A DNA stretch of 64,000 nt from assembly GCA_028707275.1 (NCBI GenBank), contig JAQTUP010000008.1, positions 49,288 through 113,287 on the forward strand, written 5' to 3'. The number at the start of each line of letters is the position of its first letter. Position 1 is the first letter of the stretch. Of the stretch, positions 1 to 9,653 are shown piece by piece. Under the pieces are notes generated by a model that was not told where the DNA came from, searched no databases, and saw nothing but the letters and a program-made list of their open reading frames with translations. The position numbers and the translations under genes are program-made. This DNA is from Gallionella sp. (GTDB lineage: Bacteria > Pseudomonadota > Gammaproteobacteria > Burkholderiales > Gallionellaceae).

Positions 1-1
1 G

Positions 2-109
2 GCGATCGCGCCCGATAAGGGCTGTGCTCAACGCCATGAAGTGAGGGTTGCTCATGGCGTGTTATTCCTTGAAGTCAAAGACCAGGATCCGGGATCGAGG
101 TGCAAGTGA
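2..109 (+). CDS. nirD: C-terminal end of nitrite reductase small subunit (NirD-like), partial
   Basis: An open frame enters from the left edge and stops at TGA 107-109. It ends with a segment containing APDKGCAQRHEVRV and then VLFLEV. The DKGCAxRxxVxV pattern resembles the C-terminal strand region of NirD, the Rieske-like small subunit of NADH-dependent assimilatory nitrite reductase. The frame overlaps the start of the nitrate reductase gene by 10 nt, which fits a nirBD-nasA operon. Only about 35 residues are visible, so the assignment rests on the short motif plus context. Confidence 0.5.
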   Translation, partial: AIAPDKGCAQRHEVRVAHGVLFLEVKDQDPGSRCK

Positions 110-2943
110 AAACCTCCAATCCTGAGCAATCCGCAATCCTCATTCCGCAACCCTCAATCCTCAATCCGCATTCCGCAACCTTGACCACCTGTCCTTATTG
201 CGGGGTGGGCTGCGGGGTAGAGGTGAATATCGGGGAATCGATCAGCGTGAGGGGGGATCTGCTTCATCCTGCGAATTTGGGGCGGTTATGCTCCAAGGGT
301 GCAGCACTGGCCGAGACGCCAGGGAGTGAAGGGCGCCTGCAATATCCGCTGATAGATGGGCAGCGCACCTCGTGGGATGAGGCGCTGAGCCGTGTCGCAG
401 ACGGATTCGGGCGCGTCATCGCCGAGTACGGGCCGGACGCCGTCGCATTTTACGTGTCAGGCCAGTTGCTGACAGAGGACTATTATGTCGCCAACAAGCT
501 GATGAAAGGTTTCATCGGCAGCGCGAACATCGACACTAATTCGCGGCTGTGCATGTCCACGGCGGTGGCGGCACACAAGCGCGCCTTCGGCGCGGATGTC
601 GTGCCGGTTTGTTATGAGGATGCAGAACTCGCGGATCTGGTCGTCATTGTGGGTTCCAACTATGCCTGGGCACATCCTGTGCTCTACCAGCGCCTGGCTG
701 CCGCAAAAAAAGCGCGTCCCCAAATGCGCATAGTGGTGATCGATCCGCGCCGCACGGCGACTTGCGATATTGCCGATCTGCATCTGGCGATCACTCCCGG
801 AGCCGATGCATTTTTATTCAACGGGTTGCTGCATTATCTGCGCTGCGAGGATGCGCTGGATCTTGGTTTTGTCGAGGCGCATGTGGAAGGTTTTGCGGCA
901 GCTTTTGCCGCCGCGCGAGAAGCGGGCTCAGTGCCGAAAGTGGCGCAAGTTTGCGGCGTGATGGAAACCCAGATCAGCGAATTTTATCGCCTGTTCGCGC
1001 GCACTGTGCGTACCGTGACGATATTCTCTCAGGGGATTAACCAATCCTCCAGCGGCGTAGATAAGGCTTGTGCAATCATCAACGTGCATCTGGCGACAGG
1101 CCGCATTGGTCGTCCTGGCATGGGGATATTCTCTGTGACCGGCCAGCCTAACGCGATGGGAGGACGCGAGGTGGGGGGACTTGCCAACCAGTTGGCAGCA
1201 CATATGGATTTTTCCGATCCTGCGAGTATCAACCTGGTCTCGCGCTTCTGGAATGCGCCCAACATTGCACGCTCTCCGGGACTCAAAGCGGTGGAGATGT
1301 TTCAGGCTATCGCCGATGGAAAGATCAAGGCGGTGTGGATTATGGGCACTAACCCGGTGGTGAGTATGCCGGATGCGAACAAAGTGCGTGCCGCCTTGCT
1401 GGCCTGCGAGCTGGTGGTGGTATCCGATTGCGTGCAGCACACCGACACCACGGCCTGTGCCGACATTCTGTTGCCGGCCAGAGGCTGGGGGGAAAAGGAC
1501 GGCACGGTGACCAATTCCGAGCGGCGCATCTCGCGCCAGCGATCCTTTCTGCCAGCGGCGGGGGAGATGATGCCTGACTGGTGGATCATCACGCAACTGG
1601 CGCATCGCATGGGATTTGCCGGTGCGTTTCCTTATACAAAACCTGTACAGATATTCCGCGAGCATGCGCGCCTGTCGGGTTTCGAGAATTCTGGCAACGG
1701 GCATCGCGCGTTCGACATTAGCGCGCTGGCCGAGTTGAGCGATGAACAGTATGACGCGCTGACGCCCGTGCAATGGCCGATCATACAGACACCCCCCTTT
1801 GCAAAAGGTGGGCAGAGGGAATTTGAAGGCACGCAACGCTTGTTCGAGGACGGGAAGTTTTATACCCCCACCGGGCGGGCGCGCATGGTAGCTGTCTCCC
1901 CCAGACTGCCTGCCATGCCAGTGGACGCCGATTTTCCGTTAGTGCTGAACACCGGCAGGATACGCGATCAGTGGCACACCATGACACGAACCGGCAAGGT
2001 TCCTCGCCTGAATGCACATTTGTTCGAGCCATTCGTGCAAGTACATGCAAATGATGCCCATGAGCTGACCGATGGAGGGCTAGCACGCCTGATTAGCCGT
2101 TCGGGCACCATGTTGGCACGCGTGCAGGTAAGCGCCGATCAGCGTCCAGGTTCTGTATTTGTGCCCATGCACTGGAGCGATGCCCATGCCAAATCGGCAA
2201 GAGTGGATGCGCTGGTCGCCCCGATCACCGATCCTGTTTCCGGTCAGCCGGAATCCAAACACACGCCGGTATCTGTAGTGCCTTATCGCACCGCATGGCA
2301 GGGATTCGTGTTGAGTCGCACGCGTCTTGCGTTGCCGGATACCCGTTATTGCGCCTGCTCGCAGGGTGAGGGTTACTGGCGACATGAAATCGCCGGAGAA
2401 GTGCTGCCGGACAACTGGAGCGAGTGGGTGCAAACCGCATTATTTAGTCGACAAGAATTGGAATTGCACTCCGTTCGGCCTGAGCTTGTCGAAGGCAGTG
2501 TAGCCATTCATGTTTCGACAAGCTCAACACGAACGGATTCATGCTTTTATCATGCAGAATCAACAGGTAGCACTGAAAAGTGGATCGAATATCGCGATGC
2601 GGCGATGGGACGTTACCGCGCCGCCTGTATTCAGGAAGGTCGACTGAAAGCCGTGTTTTTCATCGAAAAAGATCAGCGATTACCGGCGCGCGAATGGCTC
2701 GCCAGCCTGTTTAACCAGCCACAACTTGAAGCCGCTGATATGGCAGGATTGCTGGCTGCACGCGCACCCAAAGGGGCTGACACCGGACGGACAGTGTGTG
2801 CCTGTTTCAGTGTGGGCGAAAAAACTATCTTGAATGCCATTCAGACGCAGGGCTTGAAGAGTGTGGCCGCCGTGGGGCAGTGCCTGAAAGCCGGTACCGG
2901 TTGCGGCTCATGTGTCCCGGAAATTCGCCGTCTGTTGGGATAA
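100..2943 (+). CDS. nasA: Assimilatory nitrate reductase catalytic subunit, molybdopterin type
   Basis: This is a cytoplasmic Mo-bisMGD enzyme reducing nitrate to nitrite for nitrogen assimilation. The N-terminal [4Fe-4S] motif is seen as CPYCGVGC (about residues 31-38) followed by GRLCSKG. The molybdopterin oxidoreductase core and dinucleotide-binding domain follow. The last 60 residues carry a BFD-like [2Fe-2S] module with CAC, then GQCLKAGTGCGSC, as in NasA/NarB forms that take electrons through an extra cluster. There is no Tat signal. The start is GTG at 100, overlapping the nirD stop. At 947 aa it is somewhat longer than usual because of three repeat-derived in-frame stretches, listed separately: near the N-terminus, near residue 565 and near residues 790-813. 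The reading frame stays open through all three, so the gene may be functional. Confidence 0.9.
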   Translation: MQVKTSNPEQSAILIPQPSILNPHSATLTTCPYCGVGCGVEVNIGESISVRGDLLHPANLGRLCSKGAALAETPGSEGRLQYPLIDGQRTSWDEALSRVADGFGRVIAEYGPDAVAFYVSGQLLTEDYYVANKLMKGFIGSANIDTNSRLCMSTAVAAHKRAFGADVVPVCYEDAELADLVVIVGSNYAWAHPVLYQRLAAAKKARPQMRIVVIDPRRTATCDIADLHLAITPGADAFLFNGLLHYLRCEDALDLGFVEAHVEGFAAAFAAAREAGSVPKVAQVCGVMETQISEFYRLFARTVRTVTIFSQGINQSSSGVDKACAIINVHLATGRIGRPGMGIFSVTGQPNAMGGREVGGLANQLAAHMDFSDPASINLVSRFWNAPNIARSPGLKAVEMFQAIADGKIKAVWIMGTNPVVSMPDANKVRAALLACELVVVSDCVQHTDTTACADILLPARGWGEKDGTVTNSERRISRQRSFLPAAGEMMPDWWIITQLAHRMGFAGAFPYTKPVQIFREHARLSGFENSGNGHRAFDISALAELSDEQYDALTPVQWPIIQTPPFAKGGQREFEGTQRLFEDGKFYTPTGRARMVAVSPRLPAMPVDADFPLVLNTGRIRDQWHTMTRTGKVPRLNAHLFEPFVQVHANDAHELTDGGLARLISRSGTMLARVQVSADQRPGSVFVPMHWSDAHAKSARVDALVAPITDPVSGQPESKHTPVSVVPYRTAWQGFVLSRTRLALPDTRYCACSQGEGYWRHEIAGEVLPDNWSEWVQTALFSRQELELHSVRPELVEGSVAIHVSTSSTRTDSCFYHAESTGSTEKWIEYRDAAMGRYRAACIQEGRLKAVFFIEKDQRLPAREWLASLFNQPQLEAADMAGLLAARAPKGADTGRTVCACFSVGEKTILNAIQTQGLKSVAAVGQCLKAGTGCGSCVPEIRRLLG
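115..180 (+). repeat. Low-complexity CAATCC/CATTCCGCAA repeats inside the 5' end of nasA
   Basis: The DNA is built from variants of CAATCCGCAATCC and CATTCCGCAACC. It encodes a Pro/Ser/Asn-rich stretch just before the CPYCGVGC cluster motif. Family members normally begin only a few residues before that motif, so this looks like an added repeat-derived N-terminus. Confidence 0.55.
1792..1812. repeat. Small palindrome encoding TPPFAKGG within nasA
   Basis: CCCCCCTTT, then GC, then AAAAGGTGGG forms a short imperfect palindrome translated as PPFAKGG. I recognise PPFAKGG-coding palindromes as dispersed repeats in many bacterial genomes. Here the repeat is in frame in the middle of nasA (near residue 565), in a linker before the C-terminal dinucleotide-binding domain. 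Confidence 0.5.
2471..2536. repeat. REP-type inverted repeat inserted in frame in nasA
   Basis: Two 23-nt arms, 2471-2493 and 2514-2536, are inverted copies differing at only three positions. The shared core is TGAGCTTGTCGAA and its complement, separated by 20 nt. Translation gives SVRPELVEG and later VSTSSTRTD, signature peptides of REP/REPIN-like elements read through a gene. The element lies in the linker between the molybdopterin domains and the C-terminal iron-sulfur module. Confidence 0.75.
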
Positions 2944-3043
2944 CATGGCATCGGGCGACAAGGTTTTCGGCTTGTACGCCGGTGAGCCTGTTGCCGGTGA
3001 TGCAAATGACTCACTGATGTTACTGTGTCACATCACTGACTAA

Positions 3044-6000
3044 TCAGCCTGCCCGATTGTTCAGAAGGGCTTCAAATTCATTGACCGGAATCGGACGGCT
3101 GAATAAATAGCCCTGAAATAAATAGCAACCGTGCTGACACAGTAAATCACGCTGTTCAGCAGTTTCAACGCCCTCGGCGATTACATTCAACCCGAGCGCC
3201 TGTCCCATGGCAATGATGGTTTTCACGATAGCCACATCGTTGGAGTCCGTGGTAATGTCGTTTACAAAGGATCGGTCTATCTTGATCTGATCCAGTGGCA
3301 AACGCTTTAAATATTGCAGCGAAGAATATCCGGTACCAAAATCGTCCATCGAGAAACTCACGCCCAGATTTTTTAATTCACGCATTTTTGCGATGGTATT
3401 TTCAACATCTTTAAGTGCAATACTTTCGGTGAGTTCAAGTTTAAGTCGTGAAGGATTTACCCCGCTATTGAGCAGTACACCTTGAACCTGGCTGAAAAAA
3501 TCGGATTGATGGAATTGTCGGGCACTGACATTGACAGCCAGCACCAGATCCCGTGTCAGTGCATTGTTCTCCCATGCCTTGAGTTGCGCGCAAGTTGTCC
3601 GCAACACCCACAAGCCGATAGGTTCAATCAGTCCGGTTTCTTCGGCCAGCGGAATGAATGTCATGGGAGAAACCAGCCCGCGCACCGGATGTTCCCAGCG
3701 CAGCAACACTTCAGCTCCCAGAGGCCGGTACGAATTGTCCATCTGAATCTGGTAGTGGAGACAAAACTGTTTTTTATCGAGTGCCTGATGTAATTCCCCC
3801 GCCAGCTCGGAGCGAGCTTCGATAGCCGCCTGCATTTCGGGGTCGTAAAAGCGGATGCAGTTTCGTCCCGCAGACTTGGCCTGATACATGGCTGTGTCGG
3901 CGTATTTAAGCAGATTTTCCAGCGTTTCCTGATGTCCGAGAAACAGCACGATGCCGATACTAGGGGTGCTTCGATGGGTATAATTACCGAGCAGATAAGG
4001 CTGACTCAATACGAGGCTCACCTTCTCGGCAATCTGCTCTGCCAGAGCTGCGGCATCCGCTCTGATTGGACTGAGCGATTCGAGCACCAGCACAAATTCG
4101 TCCCCCCCCAAACGCGCGACCGTATCGCTGCCGCGCACGCAGGACATAAGGCGCCGGGCCACTTCCAGCAGCAGCAAGTCACCGACGCTATGGCCTTTTG
4201 TGTCATTGAGTGTCTTGAAATTATCCAAATCCAGGAACAACAGCGCGCCATATCGTCCGCTACGCAAACTGAAGTCAAATGCGCGCGTTGTGCGATCGAG
4301 CAACAAGCGCCGGTTAGGCAGGCTGGTCAGCGTATCGTAAAAGGCGAGTTGGTGCAGCATCTTCTCGTCCTGTTTTCGCTGGCTGATGTCACTGGATACG
4401 GCGACATAGTGGGTCGTCAGGTGCTGCTCATCGTATATCGCCGTGATGGTCATGTATTTCGGATAAATTTCACCGTTCTTGCGTTTGTCCCAGATTTCAC
4501 CATCCCACTTTCCGGTCGCTAACAACATGGACCACATGTCACGGTAGAAGGCTTCATCGTGTCGCCCGGACTGCATGATGCGCGGATTCTGCCCGATGAT
4601 TTCTTGCGCGCTGTAGCCTGAAACTTCCTCGAAGGCATGATTAACACGCAGTATTTTTGAATCAGCATCGGTAATGACGATGGCTTCCTGGGTCTCGAAC
4701 GCGGCGGCAGCGATGCGCAATGTGGCCATTATCTCTCGGCGTTCGGTCACATCGTGCAAGAACGCAATGAGATAATCAGATTCCGGAATAAATGAGGTCA
4801 CCACCTCAATATCGATCAGATGTCCGTCAGCATGACGATGCTGCGTTTCAAAACGGTCATGCCCATGTTCGACAATATGCTGGACATGTGCTGCAACCGC
4901 TTCAGGGGTGAGCTCTATCGCCTCAAATTTGGAAATATGCGCGCCGACAACCTCCTCTTTTGCATAACCTGTCAGACGACAATACGCATCGTTGGCTTCG
5001 ACGATGTGGCCCGACTGTTCCAGCTTCCAGAATCCTTCGCCGGACGTATCCAGCATCACCTGCAATTCACGGAGCGCGTTGGACTCCTGCTGCTGAGAGG
5101 CACGCAGCCAATGGGTCATCAAGTTAAATGAGGTCGAAAGATCAGAAATTTCATCGCTCCCTGCCACCTCCGCCTGAACGACATCATCTCCTAAAGCGAT
5201 GTGTCTGGCTACTTTGGTGAGCCTCTTGATCGGCTTGACAATGCTTTTAGCCAGATAGACGATCGCGATAATCAGGAGCGCGCTAAACAGAGCAATGGCC
5301 ATCAATAAACGCTGCTCCAGCCGCGTTACCGAAGCAAAGGCTTCCTCCTGGGTAATGTGAGCCATGATACAGGCAGCGCCCAGTTCCGGAATAAATCGAA
5401 AGCCATGAATGATGGCGACGTCCCGGTAATCCAGATCGAGTACCTCGCTCGATTGTCCGCCAAGACAGGTTTGCATGGGGTGCGCGGAAATGGGAATGCC
5501 ATGGCCTTGAGTGGCGTGATATTTGGGACGGGTGACGAAATATCCCTCGCCATCAGCCATAAAAGTCTCCCCTGATGCGCCCAATGCAGCAGGAGGAGGG
5601 GAGAAAATCGACTCAAAAACGGATGACGGATAAGTGATGTCCACCTGCAGACCTGCCGATTTATCTGTCGCTGAAACGAAATAGGCGTGGTTACTATGGG
5701 CGCCGGTTTCGATAAATTTTGCCAGTTGCCCGGATTTAAACGGAACGGATTTTTCATTACGGGTCACAGAGGCGCCTATGGACAGGCTGTCACCGTTCGC
5801 CTTTCGCAGTTTTGCGCCCACAGCACCTTCTGATGCCAGGTATGACTCGATCCAACGGGTGGCGCAAAGCGCGTCCAGACTGTCTGTTTTGGCAATGCAT
5901 TGCTCATGCAGATCCGACAAGAGATGCGCTGTGCGGGCATTTTGCCGGGCTAACAGCATGATGAGCTGATTGTGTTTGGCATCTGCCGCCTGCCCAACGT

Positions 6001-6151
6001 CCTTGATCCGTTCAGCCCTGATGTTCGAGGACATTGCATGAGTGGCGAACCCGCCGATGCTGATTGCAGGCAAAATAACCATCAACAACAGCGCGGTGGT
6101 GAGGCGTGTTTCAAGGGAATTGAATTTTATTTTTAATGCCATGGCAGTCAC
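3044..6151 (-). CDS. Membrane-bound PAS/GGDEF/EAL cyclic-di-GMP signalling protein
   Basis: Domain order for the 1035 aa: TM1 (about 17-37), a periplasmic sensor of about 240 residues (Cache-like), TM2 (about 281-300), HAMP (about 301-355), two PAS domains (about 362-475 and 482-595), GGDEF (about 600-765) and EAL (about 780-1030). The cyclase signature RLGGDEF is intact (GGDEF at 682-686). In the phosphodiesterase domain the name motif reads EVL (814-816) instead of EAL, but DDFGTGYSSL and KIDRSFV are present, so activity is plausible. The start is GTG at 6151, with AAGGA 5 nt upstream. An in-frame ATG at 6142 lies too far from that site. The gene ends tail-to-tail with nasA. The sensed ligand is unknown. 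Confidence 0.88.
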   Translation of the reverse strand: MTAMALKIKFNSLETRLTTALLLMVILPAISIGGFATHAMSSNIRAERIKDVGQAADAKHNQLIMLLARQNARTAHLLSDLHEQCIAKTDSLDALCATRWIESYLASEGAVGAKLRKANGDSLSIGASVTRNEKSVPFKSGQLAKFIETGAHSNHAYFVSATDKSAGLQVDITYPSSVFESIFSPPPAALGASGETFMADGEGYFVTRPKYHATQGHGIPISAHPMQTCLGGQSSEVLDLDYRDVAIIHGFRFIPELGAACIMAHITQEEAFASVTRLEQRLLMAIALFSALLIIAIVYLAKSIVKPIKRLTKVARHIALGDDVVQAEVAGSDEISDLSTSFNLMTHWLRASQQQESNALRELQVMLDTSGEGFWKLEQSGHIVEANDAYCRLTGYAKEEVVGAHISKFEAIELTPEAVAAHVQHIVEHGHDRFETQHRHADGHLIDIEVVTSFIPESDYLIAFLHDVTERREIMATLRIAAAAFETQEAIVITDADSKILRVNHAFEEVSGYSAQEIIGQNPRIMQSGRHDEAFYRDMWSMLLATGKWDGEIWDKRKNGEIYPKYMTITAIYDEQHLTTHYVAVSSDISQRKQDEKMLHQLAFYDTLTSLPNRRLLLDRTTRAFDFSLRSGRYGALLFLDLDNFKTLNDTKGHSVGDLLLLEVARRLMSCVRGSDTVARLGGDEFVLVLESLSPIRADAAALAEQIAEKVSLVLSQPYLLGNYTHRSTPSIGIVLFLGHQETLENLLKYADTAMYQAKSAGRNCIRFYDPEMQAAIEARSELAGELHQALDKKQFCLHYQIQMDNSYRPLGAEVLLRWEHPVRGLVSPMTFIPLAEETGLIEPIGLWVLRTTCAQLKAWENNALTRDLVLAVNVSARQFHQSDFFSQVQGVLLNSGVNPSRLKLELTESIALKDVENTIAKMRELKNLGVSFSMDDFGTGYSSLQYLKRLPLDQIKIDRSFVNDITTDSNDVAIVKTIIAMGQALGLNVIAEGVETAEQRDLLCQHGCYLFQGYLFSRPIPVNEFEALLNNRAG

Positions 6152-6224
6152 CCAATTCCTTATTGCGTCTAACTTGAACCCATTATCTCAACTCGGGCCG
6201 GCGCTCAGTATGTCAACTTACAGG

Positions 6225-9200
6225 TCAATTTGCTTCTGATGAACTTATCCGGTAAGTGTTCTTGCCGACTGACTTCGCCTGGTACATCGCCTCGTCGGCG
6301 CGCATCATCAGTTCATCTGCCGTGTCGGCATCTGCCGCGTAACGCGCGATGCCGATACTGATGCCGATTTTTGCCGGCTGTCCGTCAAGATCATACGGCA
6401 CAGCAATCGCCTCGATGATTTTTGTCGCGATCACCGAAACGTCTTCATGCTTGTGTGTTTCGTTGAGAATAATGGTGAACTCATCGCCCCCCAAACGCGC
6501 CACGGTATCACTTTCCCGAACGCACCCGGACAAGCGGTCGGCCACCTTCTTTAATAATAAGTCACCCGCATGATGCCCCAGCGTATCATTTATTTTCTTA
6601 AAGCCGTCCAGATCCATATACAGCAAGCCCAGCCCCTCCTGAGAGCGTTTTGCCAGCAACAATGCCTGCTTTAATCGGTCATAAAAAAGGGCTCGATTAG
6701 GCAGACCGGTTAATGCATCGTAATGCGCCATGTGTTCGATGCGCCCTTGCGTGAGCTTCTGAGCGGTGATGTCTTCGTGTATGGCAATGAAGTGAGTGAG
6801 CTCGCCGTCACTGATAATCGGCGTAATGGTTTGTGAAACAGTGTAAAGATTTCCATCCTTGGCACGCTCCACCGCTTCGCTGCTCCAGTTTTCGCCTTTA
6901 CTGATCGTAGCCCACAGCGTCTGATAATATTCAGGCGATTGCTTGCCGGATTTCAAGATGCGCGGTGTTTGACCCAATAACTCCTGTCGGCTGTAACCGC
7001 ATAATTTTGAAAAGGCCGGGTTTGTCCATTCTATTCTCCCCCGCTGATCGGTAATCAATACCCCATTGCCTGCGGCTTCCAGTGCCGAGCTCAACAAGCG
7101 AACCTGCTCCTGATCCATCGCGGCTTCGAGCGCAATGCAGATGCGCTTGCTGATACTGTTGAGCTGCTCGGTAAGCTTTGGTTCGTCGAACAAAATCGGG
7201 TTGCTCGAATACAGCGTAAACACCCCATATATCTCACCGCGTATCACCAGCGGAATGGCCAGGATAGATTGCAGATTGTTTTCCCGCGCAATGGTTGCCC
7301 ACACCTGAAAGTTCTGTTCACTCACACTGAACTTCTGCGGATGTCCGAAGCGAATCGCGCTGCCTGCCGGGCCTCGTCCTTGCGGCGTATCATCCCAACG
7401 CACCCCGCAAGCTTGTAAACAGGCAATGTAATTACTCGCTAATCCCGCTTCACCTAACACACTGATTGCGCCACCCGGCTCCTTGCGCCCCAACCATACT
7501 ACATCCAGCCTGAATAACACCGACACCTTGTGACAAATAGCCGTCAATACCTCATGCAGGGATGCCCCTTGCAGGATCTCCTGATTGATTGCGGACAGCA
7601 TTTCATCAATAGCCTGCTGCCTGTGTTGCTGCGTGACATCTGCCGCGTAGACTGCAAAACGAACCACAACCCCTTCGGCGTCAAAAACCGGATAAATGGA
7701 ACTTAAGAAACGCTGACCGGCACGTTCATCCTCCATGGCTTCAGCTTTTCCATTTTTAGCGATGCGCTCAAATTGTTCCCTGCGCGATTGGGCCACTTTT
7801 GGGGGAAGAATCTCATAGACATTTTTACCGATCAATTCTTCCGGTTTGACATTCAGGCGTTGCGCGCCCACGTCGTTGATCAGCAGCATCGTGCCATCCC
7901 TCTCCATCAAGAAGGTCGATTCCTGTATCGCATTGAGCAAGGCGCGCTGATTTCGCGTCTGCATGGCTTTTTCTTCCTCTGCCTGTTTCTTTGCCGTGAC
8001 ATCGCGCGCAACCGCATAGATCAGCGTATCTTGATAAGGTTTTGAATACCATTCGATCCAGCGGTACGAACCATCTTTGCAGCGGTAGCGGTTGACGAAA
8101 TTCAGCACTTCCTTATCGGCTGACAACTGGCTCATTGCGGCTTGCGTGGCGTCGATGTCATCGGGGTGAACATAATCGAAAAAGGCGGCTCCTTCCAACT
8201 CGCTCAGAGGATAGCCCAGCGTAGTTTCCCATGCGCGGTTCAGGCGCAGAAAATGCCCCTTTATGTCGGCGATGCACAGCAGGTCAAGCGACAGGGTAAA
8301 AAAACGGTCCAACTCTTCACTGGTTTCACGAATTTTTCGTTCTGCGCGCTCACGTTCAATGAGATAAGCACGTTGCCGCAGCTGGTAGAACAACAGCCAG
8401 AATATGGAGGTTAACGACAACACGCCAAACAATCCAACTTGTATATATGCATGCAGCCGCCAGTTAGCAAAGATCGTTGGCAAATCACGCGCCACGGCAA
8501 CCACCAGCGGATGATCCATTTTCAGTTTCTCTGGCTGAATCGTCCGCAAGGCGATCATGCGATTTTCCCCGGTGGCATACACCGTTCCGGAAAATACGCT
8601 GGTGTCTTGTTTACTCACCAGGTGGCGTATGAAAAATGTCCCCGGCTGTGCCAGATTTTTCCCGACTACATCCTGCCGATGCGGAGTCATCATGAAAATG
8701 ACGCCCGTACCATGCGTGAGCGACGTCCACATGTCCGGCGTGTAACGCACAGAATTCATCAGCACATCAAACTCGACCGGTTCCAAGGTGGCGGTAATGA
8801 CACCGGCAAAGTGTCCGTCAGCGTCCATGATTGCCCGCGATACGCTCATCGAGAAAACATTAAGCGAAGTCGTAAAGGGGGGGCTGATATAAAGCGTCTC
8901 GGAAGAGGGAGCTAGCAACGGTGCCTGAAAATATTCGCGGGACTTGAAGTTTTGCCCGATGAGTTGTTCACGATTGGAATCCGTCACCGTGCCGTGCGCA
9001 TCCGTAATCAAAATGGTGCGCACGCCCCGCATGGCATCCACCAATACCTTAAGATGTGGAACCGCGTACTCCATGCCTCCTTTGAATTTATCGTTCCGGA
9101 TGCTGGCGAGTGTCCGTCCAATCGAATCCAGCTGATTCGCTATATTCTGATCGATCACTTTGGCCTGTGCCACAAGTTGCTCACGCTCGGCCAGATCAAC

Positions 9201-9383
9201 GCGCAGATGTTCGGAATAAATGTTTTGGATGATGAATCCGCCCAATACCAGCAGAGCGCAGCCGAGTATCAACCATTGTGGCAAGAAAGGATGTCGTTTG
9301 ACAGGTATCAGATCAAGCATAGTATTTTTTGCGCTGCACAGTTTTTCTGCATATGACTGGTTTTGATTGTACAGTCGTATCAC
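6225..9383 (-). CDS. Membrane sensor diguanylate cyclase (dCache-PAS-PAS-GAF-PAS-GGDEF)
   Basis: This 1052-aa inner-membrane protein has an N-terminal TM (about 36-56), a double-Cache-like periplasmic domain, a second TM (about 310-332), a coiled segment, two PAS domains (about 360-600), a GAF domain (about 610-760), a PAS domain (about 765-885) and a C-terminal GGDEF domain with intact ARLGGDEF. There is no EAL domain, so it is predicted to make c-di-GMP. It lies directly upstream of, and co-directional with, the GGDEF-EAL gene, with 73 nt between them, so they may be cotranscribed. The start is uncertain: GTG at 9383 gives the longest form and ATG at 9320 (MLDLIPVKRH) sits closer to the first TM. 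Neither has a strong ribosome-binding site. Confidence 0.85.
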   Translation of the reverse strand: MIRLYNQNQSYAEKLCSAKNTMLDLIPVKRHPFLPQWLILGCALLVLGGFIIQNIYSEHLRVDLAEREQLVAQAKVIDQNIANQLDSIGRTLASIRNDKFKGGMEYAVPHLKVLVDAMRGVRTILITDAHGTVTDSNREQLIGQNFKSREYFQAPLLAPSSETLYISPPFTTSLNVFSMSVSRAIMDADGHFAGVITATLEPVEFDVLMNSVRYTPDMWTSLTHGTGVIFMMTPHRQDVVGKNLAQPGTFFIRHLVSKQDTSVFSGTVYATGENRMIALRTIQPEKLKMDHPLVVAVARDLPTIFANWRLHAYIQVGLFGVLSLTSIFWLLFYQLRQRAYLIERERAERKIRETSEELDRFFTLSLDLLCIADIKGHFLRLNRAWETTLGYPLSELEGAAFFDYVHPDDIDATQAAMSQLSADKEVLNFVNRYRCKDGSYRWIEWYSKPYQDTLIYAVARDVTAKKQAEEEKAMQTRNQRALLNAIQESTFLMERDGTMLLINDVGAQRLNVKPEELIGKNVYEILPPKVAQSRREQFERIAKNGKAEAMEDERAGQRFLSSIYPVFDAEGVVVRFAVYAADVTQQHRQQAIDEMLSAINQEILQGASLHEVLTAICHKVSVLFRLDVVWLGRKEPGGAISVLGEAGLASNYIACLQACGVRWDDTPQGRGPAGSAIRFGHPQKFSVSEQNFQVWATIARENNLQSILAIPLVIRGEIYGVFTLYSSNPILFDEPKLTEQLNSISKRICIALEAAMDQEQVRLLSSALEAAGNGVLITDQRGRIEWTNPAFSKLCGYSRQELLGQTPRILKSGKQSPEYYQTLWATISKGENWSSEAVERAKDGNLYTVSQTITPIISDGELTHFIAIHEDITAQKLTQGRIEHMAHYDALTGLPNRALFYDRLKQALLLAKRSQEGLGLLYMDLDGFKKINDTLGHHAGDLLLKKVADRLSGCVRESDTVARLGGDEFTIILNETHKHEDVSVIATKIIEAIAVPYDLDGQPAKIGISIGIARYAADADTADELMMRADEAMYQAKSVGKNTYRISSSEAN

Positions 9384-9457
9384 AGCATTCAGTTAACTTT
9401 CCGCGTTTTCGGACAGATCGGAACAGGACGCGGCGCGCCGGGCGCCAAGTTACACGC

Positions 9458-9486
9458 AAAAATGCCCCGGTCATCGGGCCGTTTTT
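9458..9486 (+). terminator. Intrinsic terminator-like hairpin in a divergent intergenic region
   Basis: AAAAATGCCCCG, loop GTCAT, then CGGGCCGTTTTT forms a 12-bp stem with one mismatch and one G-T pair, ending in T5 and more T. It lies between two divergently transcribed genes, so it ends no annotated gene. The 216-nt region 9384-9599 holds this hairpin and a GC-rich segment (about 9430-9446). Confidence 0.5.
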
Positions 9487-9653
9487 GTTTTCCCCCTGGG
9501 GTGAATGTCTACAAAGTGGAAATATTCACAGGCTGGGAGGATAATCGGCCAAAGTCGGGCAACCCGTTTGTAACACTTGCCCTGTAGTATTTTCCTTTCA
9601 TGTCGGAAATCCGCTTGCCGGATTTCAATATTCAACTATTTTGGTCTCCTCCT

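Noticed and set aside
928..1836. 302-codon open frame antisense to nasA
   Set aside because: It lies wholly opposite a clear nitrate reductase, is His/Arg rich and matches no family pattern.
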